NCBI GenBank assembly: GCA_047605865.1 | Contig: JASGFC010000004.1 | Coordinates: 1 to 64,000 of the forward strand | Direction of reading: 5' to 3' | Source of the DNA: JASGDC01 sp047605865 | Lineage (GTDB): Bacteria; Actinomycetota; Actinomycetes; Actinomycetales; Micrococcaceae | Length of the DNA: 64,000 bases | In this document: positions 24,877 to 33,243 of the stretch, piece after piece | How positions within the stretch are numbered: the stretch's first letter is position 1 | Layout of the letters: each line of letters opens with the position of its first letter | Notes under the pieces: generated by a model | Database searches by the model: none | The model's input: the letters and a program-made list of their open reading frames with translations, nothing else | Told to the model about the DNA's origin: nothing | Translations under genes and position numbers: made by a program

Positions 24877-26628
24877 ATGTTGCGTACGCATCAAGCAGGC
24901 ACTTTATCTGCACAAGATATCGGAGAAACTGTAACTTTGACTGGCTGGGTTGCTCGTCGTCGTGATCATGGTGGCGTTGCCTTTATCGACCTTCGTGATG
25001 CATCAGGGGTAGCTCAAGTTGTTATTCGTGATGAAAAAGATTTTGAACATTTACGTAACGAATATGTTTTGAAAGTTACCGGAAAGGTTGAAAAACGTCC
25101 AGAAGGTAATGAGAACGAAAACCTCCCTACCGGAGAAATTGAAGTCATAGCAGATGATGTTGAAGTGCTCAACGAGGCTGCAGCTTTACCATTTCAGGTA
25201 GATGAGCATATTGAAGTAGGTGAAGAAGCTCGCTTAAAGCATCGTTACCTAGATTTACGTAGACCATCAATGAATCACAACATTCGTTTACGTTCTGAGA
25301 TGAATAGGGCAGCTCGTCAAGTACTTCATGAAGAGGGTTACATTGAAATCGAAACTCCAACCTTGACTCGCTCCACACCTGAAGGTGCTCGAGATTTTGT
25401 GGTGCCAGCACGCTTGAACCCTGGTAGTTGGTACGCTTTGCCACAATCACCACAGCTCTTTAAACAACTTTTACAGGTGGGTGGATTTGAAAAATATTAT
25501 CAAATTGCTCGCTGCTATCGCGATGAAGATTTTCGTGCTGACCGTCAACCGGAGTTTACACAGCTGGATATTGAAGCAAGTTTTGTTGAAGAAAAAGACA
25601 TCATGGAGCTTACTGAAAAAATCCTTTCCAGCTTATGGGCTTTGATTGGCGTTGAGGTTCCAGCGCACATTGACCGTATTTCATATGAAGATGCCATGAA
25701 CAAATACGGTTCAGATAAGCCAGATCTTCGCTATGATCTGGAAATTACTGACATGACAGAATACTTCAAAGACACTACATACAATGTTTTCAAGAATGAT
25801 TACGTTGGCGCTATTGTGATGCCTGGTGGCGCAAGCCAACCACGTCGTCAACTTGATGCATGGCAAGAATGGGCAAAACAACGTGGTGCTAAAGGACTTG
25901 CTTATGTTTTAGTTAAAGAAGACGATTCTCTAGCTGGTCCTGTTGCTAAAAATTTAAGTGATACTGAAAAAGAAAACTTGTGTGAAACAGTTGGCGCAAA
26001 AACAGGTGATTGTATTTTCTTTGCAGCAGGTAGCCGTAAAACTTCTCAAGAGTTGTTAGGTGCTGCACGTCAAGAAATTGCTAGCAGAGTTGGTCTTATT
26101 AAAGATAATTCCTGGTCATTTGTGTGGGTTGTAGACTGGCCAATGTTTGAATCAACCTCAGATTCAGATGATGTGGCTGTAGGAAGTGGACAATGGACAG
26201 CACTTCACCATGCTTTTACCTCGCCTCAACCTGATTTTATGGACACTTTTGATAAAGACCCGGAGAATGCACTTGCTTATGCTTACGATATCGTAGTCAA
26301 TGGCAATGAAGTTGGTGGTGGTTCCATCCGTATTCATAATTCCGATGTTCAAGAACGAGTTTTTGAAGTCATGGGCTTAAGTCCTGAAGAAGCTAATGAT
26401 AAATTTGGTTTCTTACTAGAAGGTTTCAAATATGGTGCACCTCCACATGGTGGAATTGCCTTTGGATGGGACAGAGTTGCTGCTTTGCTTTCAGGTTCTG
26501 AATCAATCCGAGATGTTATTGCATTTCCAAAGTCTGGTGGTGGTTTTGATCCACTTACACAAGCTCCAGCTCCTATTACTGCTGAACAGCGTAAAGAAGC
26601 AGGTGTGGATGTAAAGCCTGAACAGTAA
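24877..26628 (+). CDS. aspS: Aspartate-tRNA ligase, probably non-discriminating (Asp/Asn)
   Basis: A 583-residue bacterial-type class II AspRS: N-terminal OB anticodon-binding domain, catalytic core with motif 2 (F-R-A-D-R-Q-P-E-F-T-Q-L-D), GAD insertion (about 290-420) and motif 3 (F-G-W-D-R). In the OB domain the sequence is R-R-R-D-H-G-G. Characterised non-discriminating bacterial AspRSs have His at this point, while discriminating E. coli AspRS has Leu. So this enzyme may also form Asp-tRNA-Asn for transamidation by GatCAB. This is an inference from one residue. AAGGA precedes the ATG. Confidence 0.96.
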   Translation: MLRTHQAGTLSAQDIGETVTLTGWVARRRDHGGVAFIDLRDASGVAQVVIRDEKDFEHLRNEYVLKVTGKVEKRPEGNENENLPTGEIEVIADDVEVLNEAAALPFQVDEHIEVGEEARLKHRYLDLRRPSMNHNIRLRSEMNRAARQVLHEEGYIEIETPTLTRSTPEGARDFVVPARLNPGSWYALPQSPQLFKQLLQVGGFEKYYQIARCYRDEDFRADRQPEFTQLDIEASFVEEKDIMELTEKILSSLWALIGVEVPAHIDRISYEDAMNKYGSDKPDLRYDLEITDMTEYFKDTTYNVFKNDYVGAIVMPGGASQPRRQLDAWQEWAKQRGAKGLAYVLVKEDDSLAGPVAKNLSDTEKENLCETVGAKTGDCIFFAAGSRKTSQELLGAARQEIASRVGLIKDNSWSFVWVVDWPMFESTSDSDDVAVGSGQWTALHHAFTSPQPDFMDTFDKDPENALAYAYDIVVNGNEVGGGSIRIHNSDVQERVFEVMGLSPEEANDKFGFLLEGFKYGAPPHGGIAFGWDRVAALLSGSESIRDVIAFPKSGGGFDPLTQAPAPITAEQRKEAGVDVKPEQ

Positions 26629-26663
26629 CAAAGATAAAGCTTATAATCAGCTGTTAATTCTTT

Positions 26664-26701
26664 CAAAGTTGCTTTTAGTCTTACGTCTGAGAGCAACTTT
26701 G
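26664..26701 (+). terminator. Possible terminator after aspS
   Basis: Ten-base complementary arms (CAAAGTTGCT at 26664-26673, AGCAACTTTG at 26692-26701) enclose an 18-base loop, 35 bases after the aspS stop. The following sequence has only a short T-run, so termination may be weak or factor-assisted. Confidence 0.5.
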
Positions 26702-26750
26702 CTTTATGATGTAATGGTATTTGTAATTTTTAAGACAAGGGAAACAGGTA

Positions 26751-27233
26751 ATGTTCGGAAAAAAACATGAAGAACTAGAACAAGAATCACACGAATCTGT
26801 TGTAGCTTCTGCTGGTAGAAAGACTAAGAAAGTCTTTAAGAGAATCATTTGGACAGTTGTCCTTTTGGCAATTTTGGCTATTGCAGCTGTCGCTTGGTAC
26901 TACTACGGTACAGCTAAGACTGAAAAATGTAACGTCACTCGTGTTGAGCAGCAAGGTTTCACTAACGCTTCTACATACCGTGTATACACTCAGCCATCAA
27001 CTGGTTCCACAGACAAGTGTGGTGTAATGGGTGTTCACGATACTATGGCTTACATGAACTTCAACTCTGCAGATCTTTTCGGTCAGATTCAAGAGGGTCA
27101 CAACTACGAAATCAAGAACTACGGTTTCCGTAATGGTTTCTTCGGCTGGTTCCCTAACATTGTTAGCGTCAACGAAATTGGTGGAGCAACAACAACAGCA
27201 GCAACTCCTGCAGCAACACCAGCAACATCATAA
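26751..27233 (+). CDS. Single-pass membrane protein of unknown function
   Basis: A 160-residue protein I do not recognise. Residues 1-32 are hydrophilic and basic before one membrane segment (about 33-52). The outer part follows, with two Cys (in K-C-N-V-T and K-C-G-V-M) that could form a disulfide, a Gly/Phe/Tyr-rich stretch near 120-135, and a Thr/Ala/Pro-rich C-terminal tail. The topology is probably N-in, C-out. Codon use is rich in C-ending codons (AAC, TTC, TAC) compared with its neighbours, which can indicate high expression. ACAGG lies just before the ATG, and a strong terminator follows. Confidence 0.85.
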   Translation: MFGKKHEELEQESHESVVASAGRKTKKVFKRIIWTVVLLAILAIAAVAWYYYGTAKTEKCNVTRVEQQGFTNASTYRVYTQPSTGSTDKCGVMGVHDTMAYMNFNSADLFGQIQEGHNYEIKNYGFRNGFFGWFPNIVSVNEIGGATTTAATPAATPATS

Positions 27234-27242
27234 TTTATTACT

Positions 27243-27279
27243 AAAAAGACGGTTCGGATGATACCCGGACCGTCTTTTT
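27243..27279. terminator. Strong bidirectional terminator
   Basis: Fifteen-base arms (27243-27257 and 27265-27279) with one G-T pair and a 7-base loop. T-runs occur on both strands. It serves the small membrane protein gene (plus, ends 27233) and the MmpL-type gene (minus, ends 27290). Confidence 0.9.
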
Positions 27280-27289
27280 GTTTGTCTTG

Positions 27290-29518
27290 TTAGTGGCTCA
27301 TCCCAATCTTTTCGTAAATGTTCTTCACCCATTGTGGTGCCCACCAGTTCCATTTAGCACCCATAAGAGTCATAGTAGCTGGTACTAGCAAGCACCTAAC
27401 AATAGTGGCATCAAGCAAAACGGCAAAAGCAAGACCTGCACCAATTTCTTTAAGTTGCAGCAGGTCCCCGAAGGTAAAACCGATGAAGACTGTCATGATG
27501 ATAATGGCAGCAGATGTAATAATACGTCCTGAGTTTTGTAAACCAAGTGCAATGGATTCATCATTACTTGCAGCTTTATCGTGATGTTCTTTGACACGTG
27601 AAATTAAGAACATCTCGTAGTCCATTGCTAAACCAAAGCCAAAAACCAAAACAAAGATAATCATGATGGTATCTACTCCAGTGACGTTTTGAGCATTAAA
27701 GTGGAGTAGTTGAGCAAGGTGCCCATCTTGGAAACCCCAAGTGAGCATGCCTAGAGTAGCACTAAGAGATATAGCGCTAATGATGAGAGCTTTCAGTGGA
27801 ATCATCAAGGAACCAGTCATGAGGAAGAGCAAAAAGAAGGTTGCAAGGCCAATAATAACAGCAGCTAAGGGCGCTTGCCGCATCATGGACTTATTAAAGT
27901 CTAGAGAATCTGCTTCAGAGCCAGTAATCCAGGTATTAAAGTCTGCAGGTCGATGATCTCGAAGATAGCTTACAACTTCTGGTCCTGTTTGATCGTTGCC
28001 TTTAGTGTGTTCTAGTTGCACGATACTAAATGCGTTACCGTTCTTTGTCGCAACAGGTGTGAAAGATTTAATGCCGTTAACGTTTCCCAGAGATGTAATG
28101 TAATCTTGAAGTTTTTCAGGTGACGCATCAGTAACGATTTCTGCATAGGGAGAAATTGCATAAGGGAAGTTCTCTTCTAGATTGTTGAAAAAAGTAAGTG
28201 AAGGTGATTCATCTCCCAGTGATTCAAGGGTTGAATTTTCAGCTTTCATATGGATTGCAGGACTTGCCATTGCTAATAAGAGCGCAAGTGTACCTAAAAA
28301 AGCTACCCAAGGATGTTGCTGAACTTTTCGAGTTAGTTTAGAGAAAAAGCCATTTTCTGGCGCAATCATGCCAAACTTTGAGAGTAAAGGGCCTAGTTTT
28401 GGAATTTTATACAATGAAGGTGTTTGTACTAGTTTTTTTCCAAAAATGCTAAGTAAAGCTGGAATGAGTAAGATTGATGTCACAATTGAGATTAAGACTG
28501 CCATCACGCCGCCGAAGGCAATATTCTTAATGAGAGTAGGCTCGAAAACAAGCAGTGCAGATAAACACAGCGCAACGGTTATACCTGAAAAAATAACGGT
28601 TTTTCCTGCTGTAGCTATTGAAAGACCAATCGCATTGAGAAGTTTTTCGTCTTCAGTACCACCTTCAAGATGTTGGTATTCTTCGCGAAAACGCGACACA
28701 ATGAATAAACCGTAATCGATGGCCAAACCTAAAGCAACAATTGAAATCGTGTTAATAACCATCGTGTCTACACTGATAAAGAAAGTAGAGATCCACACTA
28801 TACCCAAAGCGCATGTGATGGTTGCTAGTGCACTAATAAGAGGAATTCCAGCGGCAAGGAATCCACCAAACATTAAAACCATAATAATGAGAGCAAAAGG
28901 TAAAGAGGAGACCTCTGCCTTTTCAAGGTCATGTTTTGTCATGGTCTTGAATTCTTCGTTAATAAAGATACTGCCACCAACATCTGTCTGAGCAGTAGGG
29001 TTAATAACTTTAATTTTGTTACCAAGGTCATTGAGTTTAGTTTTAAGAGCATCAAGGTTTTTGTTGTGGTTTGCTGTTGCTTTTTTATTATCAACCACGA
29101 CATTTACCAAAAATCCATCTTTTGAAGGCGATATCAAAGCTGCCTGTTTGGCAGTATCTGTTAAGGGATTGTCAAATTCAGTGACAGCAGGATTACTTTT
29201 AATTTCAGTACCATACTCATTAAGCAATTGTGTGTATTGCAACATTTTGGGGTCAGTAGGGTTTAGAGGAGTCTGGGTAACCATTAGCATAATGTTTTTG
29301 TCAGAGTTTTCATTATCCTCTTCAGTTTCGCCAAGCATTTGGCGAGCATGAAAACTTTCTTCTTTAACGCTAGGCACAGAATTTCCTGCTTTTTGGAAAA
29401 GTGAAGGCCCTGCTATTCCGGTAAGGGAAAAAATTGCGGCTGTAAGCAGAATCAAAAGCCAGAGAAGAATTGCTGAAATCCTATGTGTTGCAACATATTT
29501 ACCTAATTTATTTAGCAC
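27290..29518 (-). CDS. MMPL-family (RND-type) transporter
   Basis: A 742-residue transporter with the two-fold RND/MMPL layout: a membrane helix, a large outer loop, five helices, a long cytoplasmic link, then the same again. Each half carries the proton-relay-type motif in its helix bundle (G-L-A-I-D-Y-G-L-F-I-V-S-R-F and G-F-G-L-A-M-D-Y-E-M-F-L-I-S-R). Actinobacterial MMPL proteins export lipids, siderophores or drugs, and the substrate here is unknown. Start is GTG at 29518 with TAAAAT 6 bases upstream and no Shine-Dalgarno. It is divergent from rarA with only 31 bases between start codons. Confidence 0.92.
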   Translation of the reverse strand: MLNKLGKYVATHRISAILLWLLILLTAAIFSLTGIAGPSLFQKAGNSVPSVKEESFHARQMLGETEEDNENSDKNIMLMVTQTPLNPTDPKMLQYTQLLNEYGTEIKSNPAVTEFDNPLTDTAKQAALISPSKDGFLVNVVVDNKKATANHNKNLDALKTKLNDLGNKIKVINPTAQTDVGGSIFINEEFKTMTKHDLEKAEVSSLPFALIIMVLMFGGFLAAGIPLISALATITCALGIVWISTFFISVDTMVINTISIVALGLAIDYGLFIVSRFREEYQHLEGGTEDEKLLNAIGLSIATAGKTVIFSGITVALCLSALLVFEPTLIKNIAFGGVMAVLISIVTSILLIPALLSIFGKKLVQTPSLYKIPKLGPLLSKFGMIAPENGFFSKLTRKVQQHPWVAFLGTLALLLAMASPAIHMKAENSTLESLGDESPSLTFFNNLEENFPYAISPYAEIVTDASPEKLQDYITSLGNVNGIKSFTPVATKNGNAFSIVQLEHTKGNDQTGPEVVSYLRDHRPADFNTWITGSEADSLDFNKSMMRQAPLAAVIIGLATFFLLFLMTGSLMIPLKALIISAISLSATLGMLTWGFQDGHLAQLLHFNAQNVTGVDTIMIIFVLVFGFGLAMDYEMFLISRVKEHHDKAASNDESIALGLQNSGRIITSAAIIIMTVFIGFTFGDLLQLKEIGAGLAFAVLLDATIVRCLLVPATMTLMGAKWNWWAPQWVKNIYEKIGMSH

Positions 29519-29524
29519 ACATTA

Positions 29525-29530
29525 ATTTTA
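29525..29530 (-). promoter_or_regulatory. -10 element of the MMPL transporter gene (leaderless)
   Basis: TAAAAT on the minus strand ends 6 bases before the GTG at 29518. The -35 position would fall over the first codons of rarA and shows no consensus. Confidence 0.45.
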
Positions 29531-29535
29531 ACCGA

Positions 29536-29541
29536 TAGACT
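29536..29541 (+). promoter_or_regulatory. -10 element of rarA (leaderless)
   Basis: TAGACT ends 8 bases before the rarA ATG at 29550, with no ribosome-binding site between. It is only 5 bases from the divergent -10 of the MMPL gene, so the two promoters must overlap. Confidence 0.45.
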
Positions 29542-29549
29542 TTATTAGT

Positions 29550-30908
29550 ATGGTTGACCTTTTTTCGCAACAATATGAGCACGATGATTCTTTAGGTGCT
29601 GTTGATCAACGTACTCCACTTGCGGTACGTATGCGACCACAAACTTTGGAAGAAGTCCTAGGACAAGATCATGTTTTGCATCCAGGGGCACCGCTTCAGA
29701 TGCTTGCTGAAGCTGATGATTCCACCAGTAATGTTGGCCCAAGTTCTGTGATTTTATGGGGGCCACCTGGGACAGGGAAAACAACGCTTGCTCATGTTAT
29801 TTCAAGAGGTTCAGCTCGAAAATTCGTAGAGTTATCTGCCATTACCTCAGGAGTTAAGGATGTTCGTCAAGTGATGGAGCAGGCTTTAACTGATCGTGAT
29901 GTGCATGGTATTACTACTATTTTGTTCTTAGATGAAATTCATCGCTTTAATAAAGCTCAGCAAGATGCTTTATTACCCGGGGTAGAAAATAGGTGGGTGG
30001 TCTTAGTTGCAGCTACAACAGAAAACCCAACATTTTCCGTTATTTCTCCATTGCTGAGTCGATCAATTTTGGTTAAGCTCAAAGCTTTGACAGAAAAAGA
30101 TATCAAAGTTCTCATTCAGCGAGCACTTGATGATGAGCGAGGCCTTCAGGGTAAGTTCACTCTTGATGAAGAGGCGCTTAATTTCTTGGCTCAGTTAGCT
30201 GGTACTGATGCTAGACAAGCGCTGACTACGCTGGAGGCATCTGCTGCTGTTGCTGCTCATGTGCATCCAGAAAATCCTAAAATTAGTATCAAAGATTGTG
30301 AGCAAGCTCTTGATCGTGCATCTTTGAAATATGATAAATCAGGAGACCAGCACTATAACGTGATTAGTGCTTTTATTAAATCTGTTCGAGGAAGCGACCC
30401 CGATGCGGCCCTGCATTATGCGGCTAGAATGTTGGAATCTGGTGAAGATCCGCGATTCATTGCCAGACGTATCATGATTCTTGCTGCTGAAGACATTGGT
30501 TTAGCAGATCCAAGTGTATTACAAACAGCAACTGCTGCTGCTCAAGCTATTCAATTAGTAGGAATGCCTGAAGCTCGTATCATTTTAGCTGAGGCTATAG
30601 TTCATGCAGCTACAGCACCAAAATCTAATGCTGTATACCGTGGAATTGATCAAGCATTAGAAGATGTGCGTAGTGGCAAGGGTAGGAGTGTGCCACAGCA
30701 CTTACAGGATTCTCATGCAACAGAATACGATAAAACAGGGCAAGCGTATAAATATGCTCATGATTACCCACACCATGTTGTTCAACAGCAGTATCTGCCT
30801 GATGATCTTGTAGGAACAAGGTATTATGAACCTTCAGTCAATGGTTTTGAAGCTACAGTGTCTCAACGTCTTGAAAGTCTTAACAAGATGTTAGGGAAAA
30901 CTCCATAA
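29550..30908 (+). CDS. rarA: Replication-associated recombination protein A (RarA/MgsA AAA+ ATPase)
   Basis: A 452-residue AAA+ protein related to clamp-loader ATPases that acts at stalled replication forks. Walker A is W-G-P-P-G-T-G-K-T-T (near residue 75), Walker B is L-F-L-D-E-I-H-R-F-N-K-A-Q-Q-D, and sensor 1 is A-A-T-T-E-N-P-T-F. The C-terminal MgsA tetramerisation region includes S-A-F-I-K-S-V-R-G-S-D-P-D-A-A-L and ends in the H-Y-x-P family signature. The gene is probably monocistronic. Confidence 0.96.
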   Translation: MVDLFSQQYEHDDSLGAVDQRTPLAVRMRPQTLEEVLGQDHVLHPGAPLQMLAEADDSTSNVGPSSVILWGPPGTGKTTLAHVISRGSARKFVELSAITSGVKDVRQVMEQALTDRDVHGITTILFLDEIHRFNKAQQDALLPGVENRWVVLVAATTENPTFSVISPLLSRSILVKLKALTEKDIKVLIQRALDDERGLQGKFTLDEEALNFLAQLAGTDARQALTTLEASAAVAAHVHPENPKISIKDCEQALDRASLKYDKSGDQHYNVISAFIKSVRGSDPDAALHYAARMLESGEDPRFIARRIMILAAEDIGLADPSVLQTATAAAQAIQLVGMPEARIILAEAIVHAATAPKSNAVYRGIDQALEDVRSGKGRSVPQHLQDSHATEYDKTGQAYKYAHDYPHHVVQQQYLPDDLVGTRYYEPSVNGFEATVSQRLESLNKMLGKTP

Positions 30909-30926
30909 CATACAGCGTATTCAACT

Positions 30927-30954
30927 TTGTTTTCAAGGAAATCTCAAGTATAGT
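30927..30954 (+). promoter_or_regulatory. Probable rpsA promoter
   Basis: TTGTTT (30927-30932), a 16-base spacer and TATAGT (30949-30954) give a housekeeping-type promoter. It would leave an untranslated leader of about 70 bases before the rpsA ATG at 31030. No recognised riboswitch is in that leader. Confidence 0.5.
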
Positions 30955-31029
30955 ATGTAGAGTTACTGGCAATAAGCTAGTGGCATTGTAATTTGTAACT
31001 ACTATTTTAATTATTTGAGGCCTTACTTA

Positions 31030-32526
31030 ATGACTACTCAAAATTCAAAGGTCGCTGTCCCACAGGTTGCTGTGGATGACATCGGTTCTGATGAAGATTT
31101 TTTAGCTGCTATCGACAACACCATTAAAGATTTTGATGATAATGACCTTGTAGAAGGTACTGTTGTAAAAGTTGATCGTGATGAAGTTCTTCTAGACATT
31201 GGATATAAAACAGAGGGTGTAATCCCAGCTCGTGAATTATCTATCAAAAATGACGTTGACCCTTCTGAACAGGTCAAAGTGGGCGACAAAATCGAGGCTT
31301 TAGTTCTTACTAAAGAAGACAAAGAAGGCCGCCTAATTCTTTCTAAAAAGCGTGCACAATATGAACGTGCTTGGGCAGATATCGAAAAAATCAAAGAAGC
31401 TGACGGTGTTGTTTCAGGTAAGGTCATTGAAGTTGTTAAGGGTGGTCTCATTCTTGACATTGGACTTCGTGGATTCTTGCCAGCATCTTTGGTTGAGATG
31501 CGCCGTGTTCGTGATCTTGATCCATACATTGGTCAAGAACTTGATGCAAAAATTATTGAACTTGATAAGAACCGTAACAATGTTGTTCTTTCTCGCCGTG
31601 CATTCCTTGAACAGAGCCAGTCAGAAGTTCGCAGTACTTTCTTGAATGAACTTGCTGTTGGTCAGGTTCGTGAAGGTCACGTTTCATCTATCGTAAACTT
31701 CGGTGCTTTCGTTGACCTTGGTGGCGTTGATGGTCTTGTTCACGTTTCAGAACTTTCATGGAAACACATTGATCATCCTTCAGAAGTTGTTACTGTTGGA
31801 GATCCTGTTACGGTTGAAGTCCTTGAAGTAAACCATGATCGTGAACGTGTTTCACTATCACTTAAAGCTACTCAAGAAGATCCTTGGGAGCGCTTCGCTC
31901 GTACTCATGCACTTGGTCAAGTAGTACCTGGTAAAGTCACTAAACTGGTACCATTCGGTGCATTCGTTCGCGTTGCTGATGGTATTGAAGGTCTTATCCA
32001 CATTTCAGAACTTGCAGTGCGTCACGTAGATTTGGCTGAACAAGTTGTTTCTGTTGGAGATACTCTCTACGTTAAGATTATTGACATTGACCTAGAGCGT
32101 CGTCGTATTTCACTTTCTTTGAAGCAAGCCAATGACGGTGTAGATCCAGATGCTGAAGATTTCGATCCAGCTCTTTACGGTATGACTGCAGAGTATGATG
32201 AAGAGGGTAATTACAAGTACCCTGAAGGTTTCGATCCAGAAACTAACGAATGGCTCGAAGGTCATGATGAACAGCGTCAAGCTTGGGAAGCTGAATATGC
32301 TAAGGCTCAAGATGTTTGGACTGAACACAAGAAGCAAGTAGCTGAACATGCGAAAGCTGATGCAGAAGCTGCAGCAACACCTCAACAAGCTGCACCAGAA
32401 GAACAGTCTAACTTCTCTTCAGCACCTGCGAAGAAAGAAGCACCTCAGCAGACTGGTACACTAGCTTCTGATGAAGCGCTTACTGCTCTTCGTGAAAAAC
32501 TTACGGGTGGAAACGCAGAAGAATAA
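31030..32526 (+). CDS. rpsA: 30S ribosomal protein S1 (four S1 domains)
   Basis: A 498-residue protein with four S1 RNA-binding repeats at about residues 35-105, 120-190, 205-280 and 290-365. The last two have the typical N/P-F-G-A-F-V and G-L-V/I-H-V/I-S-E-L cores. An acidic, then Ala/Gln-rich tail follows. S1 helps mRNAs dock on the 30S subunit. I use ATG 31030 (M-T-T-Q-N-S-K) rather than the TTG at 31015, because the latter overlaps the TTGAGG ribosome-binding sequence. The gene is followed by a strong terminator. Confidence 0.96.
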   Translation: MTTQNSKVAVPQVAVDDIGSDEDFLAAIDNTIKDFDDNDLVEGTVVKVDRDEVLLDIGYKTEGVIPARELSIKNDVDPSEQVKVGDKIEALVLTKEDKEGRLILSKKRAQYERAWADIEKIKEADGVVSGKVIEVVKGGLILDIGLRGFLPASLVEMRRVRDLDPYIGQELDAKIIELDKNRNNVVLSRRAFLEQSQSEVRSTFLNELAVGQVREGHVSSIVNFGAFVDLGGVDGLVHVSELSWKHIDHPSEVVTVGDPVTVEVLEVNHDRERVSLSLKATQEDPWERFARTHALGQVVPGKVTKLVPFGAFVRVADGIEGLIHISELAVRHVDLAEQVVSVGDTLYVKIIDIDLERRRISLSLKQANDGVDPDAEDFDPALYGMTAEYDEEGNYKYPEGFDPETNEWLEGHDEQRQAWEAEYAKAQDVWTEHKKQVAEHAKADAEAAATPQQAAPEEQSNFSSAPAKKEAPQQTGTLASDEALTALREKLTGGNAEE

Positions 32527-32542
32527 TTTCTGTTCCACTTTC

Positions 32543-32571
32543 AAGAGACCTTGTACACTACAAGGTCTCTT
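32543..32571 (+). terminator. rpsA terminator
   Basis: Perfect 13-base arms (AAGAGACCTTGTA at 32543-32555 and its complement at 32559-32571) with a 3-base loop and a T-run continuing to 32574. Confidence 0.92.
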
Positions 32572-32595
32572 TTTATGTCTCAATGATGAGTTTGA

Positions 32596-32601
32596 TAGAG
32601 T
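32596..32601 (+). promoter_or_regulatory. -10 element of coaE (leaderless)
   Basis: TAGAGT ends 6 bases before the coaE ATG at 32608 and no ribosome-binding site is present. The -35 region is not clear. Confidence 0.45.
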
Positions 32602-32607
32602 AGAGTT

Positions 32608-33243
32608 ATGTTTTTAATCGGCTTAACTGGTGGCATTGGCGCTGGAAAATCAACTGTACTTAAACTACTTACTAAAAAAGGAGCAATTGCTTTAGAAGCA
32701 GATCAACTTGCTCGAGAAATTGTTGAACCTGGTCAGCCAGCATTAGAAAATATCAAGGCTGCTTTTGGAGCTGACATGATTAACGAAGATGGCACTTTGA
32801 ATAGGCCAGCACTTTCTGCAGTAGCATTTGCTAGTGAAAACCAAGCAAAACTTCTCAATGATATTACTCATCCTGCTATTGAATCTAAAATGTTAGATTT
32901 TCTGGATCAGCATCCTGATGATGTTGTTGTATATGAAAACCCTTTACTTGCTGAGCAACTAGATCAGAAAAATTATCACTATGACATGATTGTTTCCGTT
33001 GAAGCACCTCAAGAAGAGCGAGTACATCGACTTGTAAACAACCGTAAAATGCGACCTGAAGATGTCTATAATCGTATGGCACTTCAAGTTAATGATGAAA
33101 AACGTAGAGAAGCAGCAGATGTTGTTATCGTTAATGATGGCAATGAGGAACAACTTGAAATCATTGTAAACCAGCTCTGGGATATCGCGCAGGATCGAGT
33201 ACACGGAGAAGAAGATAGCAATGACACAGAAAAAAATAGTTAA
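32608..33243 (+). CDS. coaE: Dephospho-CoA kinase
   Basis: A 211-residue P-loop kinase that phosphorylates the 3'-OH of dephospho-CoA in the last step of CoA synthesis. G-L-T-G-G-I-G-A-G-K-S-T is at residues 5-16, E-A-D-Q-L-A-R-E is the substrate-binding Asp region, and the lid contains R-M-x-L-Q. It lacks the extra C-terminal GrpB-like domain seen in mycobacterial CoaE. uvrB starts inside its last 23 bases, so the two are one transcription unit, probably driven by the leaderless promoter at 32596. Confidence 0.95.
   Translation: MFLIGLTGGIGAGKSTVLKLLTKKGAIALEADQLAREIVEPGQPALENIKAAFGADMINEDGTLNRPALSAVAFASENQAKLLNDITHPAIESKMLDFLDQHPDDVVVYENPLLAEQLDQKNYHYDMIVSVEAPQEERVHRLVNNRKMRPEDVYNRMALQVNDEKRREAADVVIVNDGNEEQLEIIVNQLWDIAQDRVHGEEDSNDTEKNS

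Noticed and set aside
31038..31529. A 163-codon open frame antisense to the start of rpsA.
   Set aside because: rpsA is certain in this region. The antisense frame has Ser/Arg/Thr-rich low-information content and no ribosome-binding site, so it is a shadow of biased codon use.
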